A DNA stretch of 64,000 nucleotides from Flavobacterium omnivorum. Lineage in GTDB: Bacteria > Bacteroidota > Bacteroidia > Flavobacteriales > Flavobacteriaceae. The translations under genes and the position numbers were made by a program. The stretch is from the NCBI RefSeq assembly GCF_900099915.1, contig NZ_FNDB01000009.1:59399-123398 (forward strand), read 5' to 3'. Numbering within the stretch: the first letter of the stretch is position 1; each line of letters opens with the position of its first letter. The notes beneath the pieces are model-generated. The model did no database searches, was not told where the DNA came from, and worked only from the letters and a program-made list of their open reading frames with translations. Positions 36,307 through 45,185 of the stretch are shown here, in pieces.

Positions 36307-36342
36307 CAGTTTAAAGCAACTGAAATAGTTGTTTTTAAACTG
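36307..36342 (+). terminator. Hairpin after the CstB-like/rhodanese unit
   Basis: CAGTTTAAA (36307-36315) pairs with TTTAAACTG (36334-36342), with a further CAAC/GTTG pair inside. It has a T-rich 3' arm but no long T run after it, so it may be a weak terminator. Confidence 0.55.
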
Positions 36343-36513
36343 CACAATTATTTAGGTAGGATTTGATAGCCTTATAATTCGAATGATTTTTTAACTACTT
36401 TAAATAAAAGAGTAAATTTGAGGGATTCAATATCAGATGTAGCGCTTTGTCCAGTTAAATTCAAAACGGTATTTTCAAAGCTTCCCTTTTAAACTAATTC
36501 GAAAAAAAATATT

Positions 36514-36822
36514 ATGGAGACGAAAAAACCAGGCAATAAAGACTTGATTTTAAGAGAGAAATTGGCTTTACAGCGCACTATTTTGGCCAATCAATCTACT
36601 TTTCTTTCCTTTTTGAGGACATCAATGTATTTTCTAATTGCTGGCTTGAGTTTGAGAAACCTACTAAAAGTTGAAAATAGTCTCTTGATTGAAATTGCTC
36701 TTTTTGTCACTTCGTTTGTGATTTTTGTTTTAGGAATACTCAATTTTTTCAAACACAGGAAATCCATCGCCAATAATAAAAAGCATATTGGTGATTATCA
36801 ACTAGAATATTATGAGATGTAA
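36514..36822 (+). CDS. DUF202-family membrane protein
   Basis: 102 residues. The opening LILREKLALQRTILANQSTFLSF, with the family's conserved R-T-xLA-x-x-R/QT pattern, is followed by two or three membrane helices. This matches DUF202 (YidH-like). Function is unknown. It lies 41 nt before an MFS transporter and is probably cotranscribed with it. No Crp-type site is seen upstream, but a TAAATTTG element lies about 100 bases upstream. Confidence 0.82.
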   Translation: METKKPGNKDLILREKLALQRTILANQSTFLSFLRTSMYFLIAGLSLRNLLKVENSLLIEIALFVTSFVIFVLGILNFFKHRKSIANNKKHIGDYQLEYYEM

Positions 36823-36863
36823 AGAACCTCTTTTTTAAATTTTCAAATTAATAAATATGAGCC

Positions 36864-38078
36864 TTGGAAACTAGTACGACCAAATTAGGATTGAAAAATA
36901 ATTGGAAACAATTTACACTGCTAGTTATTGTTAATGCCTTTGTGGGTGGAATGATAGGAATGGAACGAACCATTATTCCAAAGTTTGCCGAAATAGAATT
37001 TGGCATTGCCTCAAAAACAGCACTTCTCTCTTTTATCATAGCCTTTGGGATTACAAAAGCCATAACGAATTATTTTACGGGTAAGTTAGCAAACCGTTTT
37101 GGTAGAAAAAATTTACTTTTATTCGGTTGGGTTTTGGCACTGCCGATACCCTTTATTTTGATATATGCTGAATCATGGAATTGGGTAATTTTTGCTAATA
37201 TTCTGTTAGGAATTAGCCAAGGACTCACTTGGAGCAGTACGGTAGTGATGAAAATTGATCTGGTAGGAGAAAAAGATCGTGGACTAGCGATGGGACTTAA
37301 CGAGTTTGCTGGTTATTTCGCCGTTGGGTTGGTCGCCTTTCTCTCTGGTTATATTGCACAAAAATATGGCATTACACCCTACCCTTTTTACTTGGGAATT
37401 GGAATTTCTATAATTGGATTTCTATTGACTTTATTTTTTGTAAAGGATACTAGAAAATTTGTCCAACAAGAAAACACAACCAATACAACGCAAAAATTAG
37501 AAAATATTTTTTTGGAAACCACTTTCAAAAACAAAACATTAAGTGCTATAACGCAGGCTGGATTAGTCAATAACCTGAATGATGGTATGATCTGGGGACT
37601 TTTGCCTATTGTTTTGCTTTCGTTGAATTATGATTCTCAGAATATTGGAATTATAACCGCCATTTATCCAACAGTTTGGGGTTTTGGACAATTAATAACC
37701 GGAAAAATGTCCGATGTTTATTCAAAAAAAAAGATGTTATTTTGGGGAATGCTACTGCAAGGAATAGCGATACTTTTTATTCCTTTTGCTTCAGCATTTT
37801 ATCAACTAGCAGCAATTTCAGCTTTTTTGGGATTGGGAACCGCTTTAGTGTACCCTATTTTTTTATCTGCCATCGCACAGGCGACAACTCCGCATCAAAG
37901 AGCGGAAAGTATAGGTACATTCAGACTTTGGAGAGATTTAGGATATGCGATAGGCGCCATTATTTCTGGAATAACAGCTGATTTATTTGGTATAAATTAT
38001 GCCATTATAGTAATAGGTGTCATCACTATTGTATCGTCCCTAATTATTGAAATCCGAATGCCACAAGACGCTTTATAA
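36864..38078 (+). CDS. MFS transporter, probable TTG start
   Basis: 404 residues and about 12 membrane helices. The MFS signature between helices 2 and 3 is GKLANRFGRKNLLLFGW. The substrate is unknown. The frame opens at a TTG (36864) reading METSTTKLGLKNNW. The nearest ATG (36856) runs into a TAG after five codons, as if a short insertion had separated the original ATG from GAAACTAGTACG. The first downstream in-frame ATG (VGGMIGMERT) would remove part of helix 1. So expression may rely on TTG or be impaired. It precedes a TlpA protein by 59 nt. Confidence 0.8.
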   Translation: METSTTKLGLKNNWKQFTLLVIVNAFVGGMIGMERTIIPKFAEIEFGIASKTALLSFIIAFGITKAITNYFTGKLANRFGRKNLLLFGWVLALPIPFILIYAESWNWVIFANILLGISQGLTWSSTVVMKIDLVGEKDRGLAMGLNEFAGYFAVGLVAFLSGYIAQKYGITPYPFYLGIGISIIGFLLTLFFVKDTRKFVQQENTTNTTQKLENIFLETTFKNKTLSAITQAGLVNNLNDGMIWGLLPIVLLSLNYDSQNIGIITAIYPTVWGFGQLITGKMSDVYSKKKMLFWGMLLQGIAILFIPFASAFYQLAAISAFLGLGTALVYPIFLSAIAQATTPHQRAESIGTFRLWRDLGYAIGAIISGITADLFGINYAIIVIGVITIVSSLIIEIRMPQDAL

Positions 38079-38137
38079 AAAATTAAAAATGCTAGAAATA
38101 AATCAAAAAAAAATTATTTTAGAAAACAATAATTAAA

Positions 38138-38707
38138 ATGGAACCAAAAAAATCAAATAAATCTACTATTCAAAATATTGTTTTTATAGTGTTAATAGCA
38201 CTGCTTTTGTTTAGTCCCATAGGCACTTTTGTGAAAATTCACTTAAACCGGTTAATTGCTTTCTCTCCCAAAACAATTGCTGTAAAAGATCAAAAAGAAC
38301 TCTCGACTTATCAGTGGCTTTTAAAAGATGGCACTGGAAAGACGGTTTCATTAAAAGCATACAAAGGAAAAATAGTATTCATTAATTTCTGGGCTACTTG
38401 GTGTCCTCCTTGTATTGCCGAAATGCCGAGTATTCAAAAATTATATACTGATTATCAAGACAAGATGGTCTTTTTATTTATCACAACGGATTCTTTTGAA
38501 AAAGCAAATGCTTTTATGGTCAAGGAAAATTTAACACTTCCCGTTTATCAATCAATTACAAATCCGCCTTTAGAAATGGAATCATCAACAATTCCGGCAA
38601 CCTATCTTATTGATCAATCAGGAAATGTGATTGTAGCCAAAATTGGAACAGCAAATTGGAACAGTGATTCGTTCCGAGAAAAGTTAGACGAGTTATTAAA
38701 GAAATAA
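38138..38707 (+). CDS. TlpA-type periplasmic thioredoxin-like protein
   Basis: 189 residues. One N-terminal membrane anchor (about 12-35), then a thioredoxin fold with the active site NFWATWCPPCIAEMP and the cis-Pro region SSTIPATYLI. TlpA/ResA proteins reduce periplasmic disulfides, for example in cytochrome c maturation, and are usually supplied with electrons by a DsbD or CcdA protein. It sits directly before the YeeE-TsdA unit, which encodes a di-heme cytochrome c. Confidence 0.9.
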   Translation: MEPKKSNKSTIQNIVFIVLIALLLFSPIGTFVKIHLNRLIAFSPKTIAVKDQKELSTYQWLLKDGTGKTVSLKAYKGKIVFINFWATWCPPCIAEMPSIQKLYTDYQDKMVFLFITTDSFEKANAFMVKENLTLPVYQSITNPPLEMESSTIPATYLIDQSGNVIVAKIGTANWNSDSFREKLDELLKK

Positions 38708-38740
38708 AATCAAGAGCATTTTTTACTTTTTTTTTCTTGT

Positions 38741-38784
38741 GTGACAAAAGTAACACAACTACTCCTTAATAAATTTGATCTTTG
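38741..38784 (+). promoter_or_regulatory. Crp/Fnr-type site and promoter for the yeeE-tsdA-like unit
   Basis: GTGAC-AAAA-GTAAC at 38741-38754, flanked by GT and AC to make a longer palindrome. The -7 element TTTG is at 38781-38784, again 33.5 bp from the centre. Around the TTTG the text matches tauE-1 (ATCTTTGCATCA). Confidence 0.88.
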
Positions 38785-38803
38785 CATCAATAAATCAACA
38801 AAT

Positions 38804-39373
38804 ATGGAAATTTTAGAAATAATCAAACAACCTTGGCCTTGGTATATTGCAGGACCATTAGTTGGACTTACTGTACCAGCATTATTGCTCATTGGAAACA
38901 AATCATTTGGAATTAGCGCTTCATTACGTCATACTTGTGCCATGTGTTTGCCGGCAAATATTGCCTTTTTCAAATACGATTGGAAAAAAGAAATCTGGAA
39001 TATGTTTTTCGTTTTCGGTATTTTACTTGGTGGCGTTATCGCGTTCCAATTTTTATCAAATCCAGATCCGATATTGATAAACGATAATCTAAAAACAGAG
39101 CTGTCTACTTACGGAATTACATCTATTTATGGTATGTTGCCAGAACAATTGTTCTCTTGGGAAAGTTTGTTCACCCTTAAAGGATTTTTCATGATGGTTA
39201 TTGGAGGTTTCTTTATTGGTTTCGGTTCCCGTTATGCAGGAGGTTGCACTAGTGGACATTCCATTTCAGGTTTGTCGAATTTACAATTGCCATCGCTTAT
39301 AGCAACGTGTTGTTTCTTTATTGGCGGATTGATTATGGCTAATTTTATTTTACCCTTCATTCTTTCTCTTTAA
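38804..39373 (+). CDS. YeeE/YedE-family sulfur transporter, first half
   Basis: 189 residues from MEILEIIKQPWPWYIAG. A frame opening at the GTG 63 bases upstream lies inside the regulatory site and is not a start. About five membrane helices, with the family signature FGSRYAGGCTSGHSISGL, whose Cys is thought to take part in thiosulfate passage in YeeE (known for the family). A second Cys pair lies in HTCAMCLP. The following gene supplies the other half, so the two together equal one full YeeE. Confidence 0.9.
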   Translation: MEILEIIKQPWPWYIAGPLVGLTVPALLLIGNKSFGISASLRHTCAMCLPANIAFFKYDWKKEIWNMFFVFGILLGGVIAFQFLSNPDPILINDNLKTELSTYGITSIYGMLPEQLFSWESLFTLKGFFMMVIGGFFIGFGSRYAGGCTSGHSISGLSNLQLPSLIATCCFFIGGLIMANFILPFILSL

Positions 39374-39383
39374 AAAATTAATT

Positions 39384-39881
39384 ATGCAAATTAAAGATCA
39401 AAATACAGATTTCGAAACGCGTTCTTTAGATACGGTCTGTATCAACGAGAGTCATTTAGAACACAAATGGTATCACAATTTAAAATACTTAATCATAGGT
39501 ATATTATTTGGTATTGTATTTATCAAAGCTGAAGTAATCAGCTGGTATCGCATTCAGGAAATGTTTCGGTTTCAATCTTTTCACATGTATGGAATTATAG
39601 GAAGCGCCGTTGTAGTGGGAATGCTATCTATTTTTATTATCAAAAAGTTTAATATTAAAACCATTTACGGCGAGAAAATCGAATTTCACGACAAAACGTT
39701 CAACAAAGGACAAATATATGGCGGACTGATCTTTGGACTCGGTTGGGCAGTAACAGGAGCGTGTCCAGGACCCTTGTTTGCACAAATAGGAACTGGAGCT
39801 ACTGTGATGATTGTTACCTTGTTGGCTGCTGTAGCAGGAACTTGGATATATGGCTATTTTAGAGAGAAACTTCCTCATTAA
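39384..39881 (+). CDS. YeeE/YedE-family sulfur transporter, second half
   Basis: 165 residues. About four membrane helices and the signature GLGWAVTGACPGPLFAQIG, the counterpart of the GGCTSGH motif in the partner. It lies 10 nt after the first half and probably forms a heterodimer with it. The natural cargo is likely thiosulfate or another sulfur compound (inference from family). Confidence 0.9.
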   Translation: MQIKDQNTDFETRSLDTVCINESHLEHKWYHNLKYLIIGILFGIVFIKAEVISWYRIQEMFRFQSFHMYGIIGSAVVVGMLSIFIIKKFNIKTIYGEKIEFHDKTFNKGQIYGGLIFGLGWAVTGACPGPLFAQIGTGATVMIVTLLAAVAGTWIYGYFREKLPH

Positions 39882-39887
39882 AAAATT

Positions 39888-40985
39888 ATGAACACTGAAA
39901 AACAAAATATAGTCCAATTTAAATCACTCGTAAAAAGGCTGATTCAACTGTTTACAACCATTATCTTCTTAGTAATGGCATTGTTTCTAGTTTTGTTTTT
40001 CAATTCAACAATCACAACTTGGTTTCAAAACAGTGATAGCAATACTGATTCCCTTTATACCGATGCCAAGCAAAAGGTGATTTTGCAAAATGAAATAGCA
40101 AAATTCTGGAAACCAGCAGACATAGATCTGATTACAGATACTATTTTAAAGCAAGAAGTGGAATATGGTAAAGACTTAATTGCTCATACGGCTAAATATT
40201 TAGGTCCAAAGGGTAGTATAAAACAAATCAGCAATGGTATGAATTGCAACAATTGCCACTTAGATGCAGGTACAAAACCATGGGGAAATAATTATGGCTC
40301 CGTATATTCCATGTATCCAAAGATGCGAGCAAGGAGTGGTCAAGTTGAAAATTTATACAAAAGAGTCAATGATTGCATGGAACGAAGCTTAAATGGCCAA
40401 CCGCTCCAAGAAGATGAAAAAGAGATGAAAGCCATGATAGCGTATATAGAATATATTGGGAGTACTGTTCCAAAAGGAAAAGAGGCAAATGCGGCTGGAA
40501 TTTATGATTTAGAGTATTTAAATCGTGCCGCCAATCCAATCAAAGGGAAAGTGTTATATGATGCTAAATGCGCCAGTTGCCATCAAGTCAATGGTCAGGG
40601 AATTTTAGCCGAAGATAAAAAAGAATATACCTATCCACCGCTTTGGGGTACTAATTCCTATAATAGCGGGGCAGGATTGTTTAGAATCAGTCGTTTTGCA
40701 GGATACATAAAATACAACATGCCGTTAGGTGCAACTTATGAAAATCCGCAATTATCTGATGAGGAGTCTTGGGATATCGCAGCTTATGTCGAAAGTCTTG
40801 AAAGGCCATCAAAGGACCTAAGTAAGGATTGGCCTAAAATTTCTAAAAAACCAATCGATCATCCTTTTGGGCCCTATTCTGATAAATATTCTGAAACACA
40901 ACATAAATTCGGACCGTTTAAACTTATTAAAGAAGCAAAAAAGAAAATGGAAGAAGCGGCCGAAAAATTGAAATCTAAAAAATAA
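39888..40985 (+). CDS. TsdA-like di-heme cytochrome c (thiosulfate dehydrogenase / tetrathionate reductase family)
   Basis: 365 residues. An N-terminal membrane anchor (about 20-42), then two cytochrome c domains. Heme 1: C120-N-N-C123-H124 in GMNCNNCHLDAG, with downstream GSVYSMYPKMRARSGQVENL and Cys163 in RVNDCMERSLNG. This segment is characteristic of TsdA, where such a Cys is an axial ligand of the active heme. Heme 2: C228-A-S-C231-H232. A charged Lys/Glu tail ends the protein. TsdA joins two thiosulfates to tetrathionate or does the reverse; direction cannot be read from sequence. It is the third gene of the Crp-type unit. Confidence 0.85.
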   Translation: MNTEKQNIVQFKSLVKRLIQLFTTIIFLVMALFLVLFFNSTITTWFQNSDSNTDSLYTDAKQKVILQNEIAKFWKPADIDLITDTILKQEVEYGKDLIAHTAKYLGPKGSIKQISNGMNCNNCHLDAGTKPWGNNYGSVYSMYPKMRARSGQVENLYKRVNDCMERSLNGQPLQEDEKEMKAMIAYIEYIGSTVPKGKEANAAGIYDLEYLNRAANPIKGKVLYDAKCASCHQVNGQGILAEDKKEYTYPPLWGTNSYNSGAGLFRISRFAGYIKYNMPLGATYENPQLSDEESWDIAAYVESLERPSKDLSKDWPKISKKPIDHPFGPYSDKYSETQHKFGPFKLIKEAKKKMEEAAEKLKSKK

Positions 40986-40990
40986 AATAA

Positions 40991-41410
40991 ATGAGAAATC
41001 TAAAATTGATTGTTCTAGTAGGATTTTTTGCAGTTAGTGCTTTTGCTCAAAAAAGAGCGAATCATCACAAAATTGTTTTTCAATTTACAAATGCTGTAGA
41101 TACCTTGCAACAAAAAGCATTTATAAACCAGCTCAATAATCTTACCGCGCATTGGCCAAATGCCAAATATGAAGTTGTCATTCACAGTATGGGTCTTCCC
41201 TTTGTTATGTCAGGTAAATCGAAGCAATTAAATGCGATAAAAGCGCTTCGTGCAAAAGGAGTTCGCTTTTTAGTATGCGAAAACACAATGAAAAATCAAA
41301 AAGTAACGAAAGACCAATTAATTCCCGAAGTAGAATATGTAAAAGTAGGAATTGCTGAAATTGTAGAAAAACAAGAGCAAGGATGGAGCTATATCAAAGG
41401 TGGATTCTAA
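40991..41410 (+). CDS. Periplasmic DsrE-family protein
   Basis: 139 residues with a signal peptide (to FAVSAFAQ). DsrE-like fold: HKIVFQFTN, YEVVIHSMGLPFV, and a conserved Cys96 in VRFLVCENTM, the position that carries sulfane sulfur in DsrE/TusD relatives. It starts 6 nt after the cytochrome gene and is the last gene before a terminator. It may be a periplasmic sulfur carrier for the cytochrome (inference). Confidence 0.87.
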   Translation: MRNLKLIVLVGFFAVSAFAQKRANHHKIVFQFTNAVDTLQQKAFINQLNNLTAHWPNAKYEVVIHSMGLPFVMSGKSKQLNAIKALRAKGVRFLVCENTMKNQKVTKDQLIPEVEYVKVGIAEIVEKQEQGWSYIKGGF

Positions 41411-41434
41411 TTAAAAAAGAATACTTTTTGCACT

Positions 41435-41463
41435 AAACTACACCGTTTTTTTAGCTGTAGTTT
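41435..41463 (+). terminator. Terminator after the dsrE-like gene
   Basis: AAACTACA (41435-41442) pairs with TGTAGTTT (41456-41463), followed by more T. It ends the yeeE-tsdA-dsrE unit. Confidence 0.75.
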
Positions 41464-41508
41464 TTCAATAAAAAATTGACTACAGAATGAACCTAAAAAC
41501 TAAAAACG

Positions 41509-43203
41509 ATGAGTAATAACCGAAGAGATTTTCTAAAATCAGTGGGAACATTAGGGCTTGGAGCTACGATGATTTCACCTATTTCCGCTATTACAAATAC
41601 AAATCAAAGGGAAGAATTAGACCTAAATAAAGAAATTGATAGTACTAAACCGCAAACCATTACTATTCTTCAAACCACTGATGTGCATTGTCAGATTCAT
41701 CCGCACGACGAATTGTTTTGGGAAAATGAAAAAGTAGTTTTTAGAAAAACAGGTGGCTATGCCTACATGGCAACCTTGTTGAAAAAATTAAAAAAGAAAA
41801 ACCCAAACACCTATATTATTGACACCGGCGATATGTTTCAGGGTAGCGAATTAAGTGTAGAAACTACTGGCGAAGCTTTTGTTCCCATTCTAAATGCCTT
41901 AGATTATGATTTATATTTGCCCGGAAATTGGGAAGTAATTTACGGAAAAAAGAAAATGCAAACGTTATTAGGATCCCTTGATGCACCAAAAATTTGTACT
42001 AATATGTACCATGATTTAGGAGAGGGAAAACGAGGCGAACTTATTTTTCAACCCTATACCATTTGGCATATTGCCGGAGCAAAAATTGGTTTTCTAGGCT
42101 ACACGGATCCTTTAGTACCGTTGCGACAAAGCCCAAATTACAGCAAAGGAATTTTATATACCAATCCCGAGGAAAATCTAGCACATTATGTAGATGTGCT
42201 ACGAAATCAAGAACAATGCAGCTATGTAATCATGATCGCACATCTAGGGTTGTCGCAGCAAATTGCACTAGCAAACCGACCGGAATGCAAAGGGGTCAAC
42301 TACATTTTAGGTGGAGACACACACGAACGGGTTCGTAAACCCATTGTTTGTACTTATGCTAAAGTGGTAGAGCCAGGTGCATTTGGTTCTTTTATTGGAA
42401 AATTAGATTTGACTATCCTCAACGGAAAAGTAATCGAAGACAATTATGAATTAATAGAAGTCGACTCGCCTTTAATAAAAGCAGATCCATCTATCGAAAA
42501 ATTATTAAAAGAGAAAGAAGCGGTTTATCACGAAAAAATTAATCAAATTATTGGTTACAGTACAATACCATTGTACCGCTATTTTGTGGTTGAAAACCCA
42601 ATTGACACTATGATTTTGAATGCATTACATTGGAAATTTCCTGAAATAGACATTAATCTTTCAAATGGATTCCGCTTTTGCCCACCTAAAACTACCCCGG
42701 ACGAAACAGGAAATATTCCCATTACAAGCGGATTTATTTATGATATGCTTCCTGTTGATAGTACGGTAAGGACCGCAAAAGTTACTGGAAAGCAACTGAA
42801 AAATTGGTTGGAGAAAGAACTTAATAATGTTTTTGCCCAAGATGCTTCAAAACGTTTTGGTGGTTGGGTTGTAAAATTCAAAGGGATGGAAGTACGATTC
42901 AATGCATTTGCCGATATTGACAAAAGAGTACAAAGCATCACCGTGAAAAATACACCATTAGATCCTGAAAAAATGTATTCCATAATGGCCTGTGAACGTG
43001 ACGGCGATCCTATAGATATGCTTTGTAGAATGAAAGGCGTTCTGGATGCCAAAAACACTACAGCAACCTTGCATTCAGTGATGAAGGAATATTTAAAGCT
43101 AAATTCGCCCGTTACGCCAAAACCAGAAAAAAACGCCATCATCCTAGATGCTCCAGAAACCTTGCTTTCACAAGTAACCGGCGTTGATTATACTTTCAGA
43201 TAA
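41509..43203 (+). CDS. SoxB-like / 5'-nucleotidase-family metallohydrolase with Tat signal
   Basis: 564 residues. A twin-arginine signal NNRRDFLKSVGTLGLGATM is followed by a metallophosphatase domain (D58 and H60 in TTDVHCQ, D105-T-G-D108, IMIAHLG, LGGDTHERV) and a 5'-nucleotidase C-terminal domain. The usual GNHE ligand motif reads GNWE (N140-W-E), recalling the HWE of SoxB thiosulfohydrolases. Context (TsdA-like cytochrome, DsrE, YeeE) supports a sulfur role. A plain periplasmic nucleotidase remains possible. It follows a terminator and has no Crp-type site, so it is probably transcribed separately. Confidence 0.75.
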   Translation: MSNNRRDFLKSVGTLGLGATMISPISAITNTNQREELDLNKEIDSTKPQTITILQTTDVHCQIHPHDELFWENEKVVFRKTGGYAYMATLLKKLKKKNPNTYIIDTGDMFQGSELSVETTGEAFVPILNALDYDLYLPGNWEVIYGKKKMQTLLGSLDAPKICTNMYHDLGEGKRGELIFQPYTIWHIAGAKIGFLGYTDPLVPLRQSPNYSKGILYTNPEENLAHYVDVLRNQEQCSYVIMIAHLGLSQQIALANRPECKGVNYILGGDTHERVRKPIVCTYAKVVEPGAFGSFIGKLDLTILNGKVIEDNYELIEVDSPLIKADPSIEKLLKEKEAVYHEKINQIIGYSTIPLYRYFVVENPIDTMILNALHWKFPEIDINLSNGFRFCPPKTTPDETGNIPITSGFIYDMLPVDSTVRTAKVTGKQLKNWLEKELNNVFAQDASKRFGGWVVKFKGMEVRFNAFADIDKRVQSITVKNTPLDPEKMYSIMACERDGDPIDMLCRMKGVLDAKNTTATLHSVMKEYLKLNSPVTPKPEKNAIILDAPETLLSQVTGVDYTFR

Positions 43204-43233
43204 TTTTTTTTTAATCCTAAAGTAAAAAGTCGT

Positions 43234-43262
43234 AAAGCCGAATGCCTAAAGCACTCGGCTTT
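43234..43262 (+). terminator. Terminator of the SoxB-like gene
   Basis: AAAGCCGA (43234-43241) pairs with TCGGCTTT (43255-43262), followed by a T-rich stretch. It lies 30 bases after the stop. Confidence 0.88.
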
Positions 43263-43277
43263 ATTTTTTGGGTCAAT

Positions 43278-43321
43278 GTGATAAAAGTTACTTCCCATTT
43301 AGATTGATGAGATTATTTTTG
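43278..43321 (+). promoter_or_regulatory. Crp/Fnr-type site and promoter for the porin
   Basis: GTGAT-AAAA-GTTAC at 43278-43291, and the -7 element TATTTTTG at 43314-43321. Centre-to-TTTG distance is 33.5 bp. The start codon is at 43344. Confidence 0.85.
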
Positions 43322-43343
43322 TTACAATTCTAAACGTACAAAA

Positions 43344-44774
43344 ATGAAAAAATTTTTGGTATTAATTTATATGATTATTGCTTTGATTTTTGTGACTAAT
43401 GCAATAGCACAACATCAAGAAATAGCAGAAAAACCAACAGTTTGGAAAGAAAAAAGTAACGAAAAGATTGATTCAACCTCGATTTTAAATGCTTTTAAAA
43501 ATGGAAATTTCAGTGGTCACTTTCGCTACTTTTTTATGGGTACAAATAATGAAAGTGGCTTGTCGGATTACTTCGCTAATGCTCTTGGAGGTGGCGTTAA
43601 ATTTGAGACAGCTCAATTTCATAATTTTCAATTTGGTGTCAGCGGCTATTACATTTATGATATTGGTTCTTCTGATTTTTCTAAAAAAGATCCAATAACC
43701 AATTTATCCAACAGGTATGAAGTGGCTCTTTTTGATTTACAAAATGCATCAAGTAAAGGCAATTTAAGCCGATTAGAAGAATTATACTTAAAATATAATT
43801 TTAAAAAATCAACCATAACTCTTGGAAAACAGCTATTAAACACCTCCTTTATAAACCTACAAGATGGTAGAATGCGGCCTACAGAAGTAGATGGAATTTG
43901 GATAGATTTTAATGAAATCAAAAAAACAAAAATTAACATCGGCTACTTATATGGGATTTCACCACGAAGCACAATGAAGTATTTCAGAATTGGGGAATCC
44001 ATTGGTATTTATCCAACAGGAGTCAACCCTGATGGAACAAAATCAGAATATGCTGGAAATCTAGACAGCAACGGTGTTTATATTATTGGAATCCAAAATG
44101 AATCGGTATACAATTTAAAAACACTCCTGTGGAATCAGTACGCAGAGAATTTATTCAATTCGGCCCTGTTCCAAATGGACTACACCTACCCTTTAAATCA
44201 TAATTCAAAACTACTTTTAGGTTTTCAAACGATATACCAAAATGCACTAAATGAGGGAGGAAATCTAGATCCACGCAAAACCTATTTTCAAAAAAATGGC
44301 AGCTCACAGACCTTTGGTGGTAGACTCGGATGGAAAACAAAAGCCATCGAATGGACTTTAAATTACAATCGAATTACTGCTAAAGGACGGTATTTAATGC
44401 CGCGCGAATGGGGACGAGATCCATTTTATACCTTTATGCCTAGAGAACGAAATGAAGGTTTTGGGGATGTAGAAGCCGTAATGACTAAAATACAATATAC
44501 GAATCCTAAAAAAACATTCAAATCGCATTTAGCAGTGGGATATATTGATTTACCAGATGTGAAAAACGTTGCGTTAAATAAATATGGTATGCCTTCCTAT
44601 TTGCAAACTAATGCGGACATACGATATGAATTTCAAGGGCTCCTAAAAGGTTTTGATGCACAATTGTTATATGTACACAAGTTCAATGTGGGGGAAACTT
44701 ACGACAATAAAAATTATATTTTCAATAAAACTAACATGAGCAATATCAATTTTATACTCAATTTTAATTTTTAA
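43344..44774 (+). CDS. Outer membrane porin (OprD-like)
   Basis: 476 residues. A signal peptide (to FVTNAIAQ) and a beta-barrel pattern of alternating strands ending in NINFILNFNF with a terminal Phe. FSGHFRYFFMGTNNE and the later LEELYLKYNFKKSTITLGKQ recall OprD-type porins. It probably passes a small anion or organic compound across the outer membrane. It has its own Crp-type promoter, so the substrate may be a sulfur compound used by the enzymes upstream (inference). Confidence 0.8.
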   Translation: MKKFLVLIYMIIALIFVTNAIAQHQEIAEKPTVWKEKSNEKIDSTSILNAFKNGNFSGHFRYFFMGTNNESGLSDYFANALGGGVKFETAQFHNFQFGVSGYYIYDIGSSDFSKKDPITNLSNRYEVALFDLQNASSKGNLSRLEELYLKYNFKKSTITLGKQLLNTSFINLQDGRMRPTEVDGIWIDFNEIKKTKINIGYLYGISPRSTMKYFRIGESIGIYPTGVNPDGTKSEYAGNLDSNGVYIIGIQNESVYNLKTLLWNQYAENLFNSALFQMDYTYPLNHNSKLLLGFQTIYQNALNEGGNLDPRKTYFQKNGSSQTFGGRLGWKTKAIEWTLNYNRITAKGRYLMPREWGRDPFYTFMPRERNEGFGDVEAVMTKIQYTNPKKTFKSHLAVGYIDLPDVKNVALNKYGMPSYLQTNADIRYEFQGLLKGFDAQLLYVHKFNVGETYDNKNYIFNKTNMSNINFILNFNF

Positions 44775-44786
44775 AAAATTTCCTTC

Positions 44787-45023
44787 TTAATCTAAATGAT
44801 AAAACTTCTTAATTAAATAATCTACAATAAAATAGACCAACACACCCAAAAGCGCAAGTGTTAGTAGTAAACTGATGAGATTGAGTACAATATTAGGAAT
44901 AAACTTTAAACGAGGATGCGTCAGCACAGGATCGCGATGGAGTCTGGCGTGAAAGGTTTCCTTTGCTATTTTGATTTTCTTTTTGATAGTAAATGATTTT
45001 TTAAAACAATAATATGCCTTTAA
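44787..45023 (-). pseudogene. Small membrane protein frame without a normal start codon
   Basis: An open frame of 78 codons ending at TAA (44787-44789). Natural-looking text, FHARLHRDPVLTHPRLKF, is followed by one strong membrane helix (LISLLLTLALLGVLVYFIV) and a Lys-rich tail. No ATG, GTG or TTG occurs in frame; the frame opens after a TGA at 45024. Either the N-terminus has been lost by a frameshift or a rare start is used. I do not recognise the family. Confidence 0.45.
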
Positions 45024-45185
45024 TCAAATGTCATACTAAGATCTTATTTGGAAAAAACTAAAGTAAGCAATAATTTTAATATAAATCGGTTTTAAAACAA
45101 GCAGAATAGTTCTGAATTGAAAAATGTTGCTTGTTTAACGATTTCATTACCAATATTTTTGTATCTGTATTCTTTTATTATCAGT

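Noticed and set aside
32517..36307. Shared AAAATAGTGTCC at both ends of the first tauE-CstB segment, as possible insertion marks
   Set aside because: A 12-base match in AT-rich DNA over 4 kb is expected about once by chance, and no transposase or inverted ends are present.
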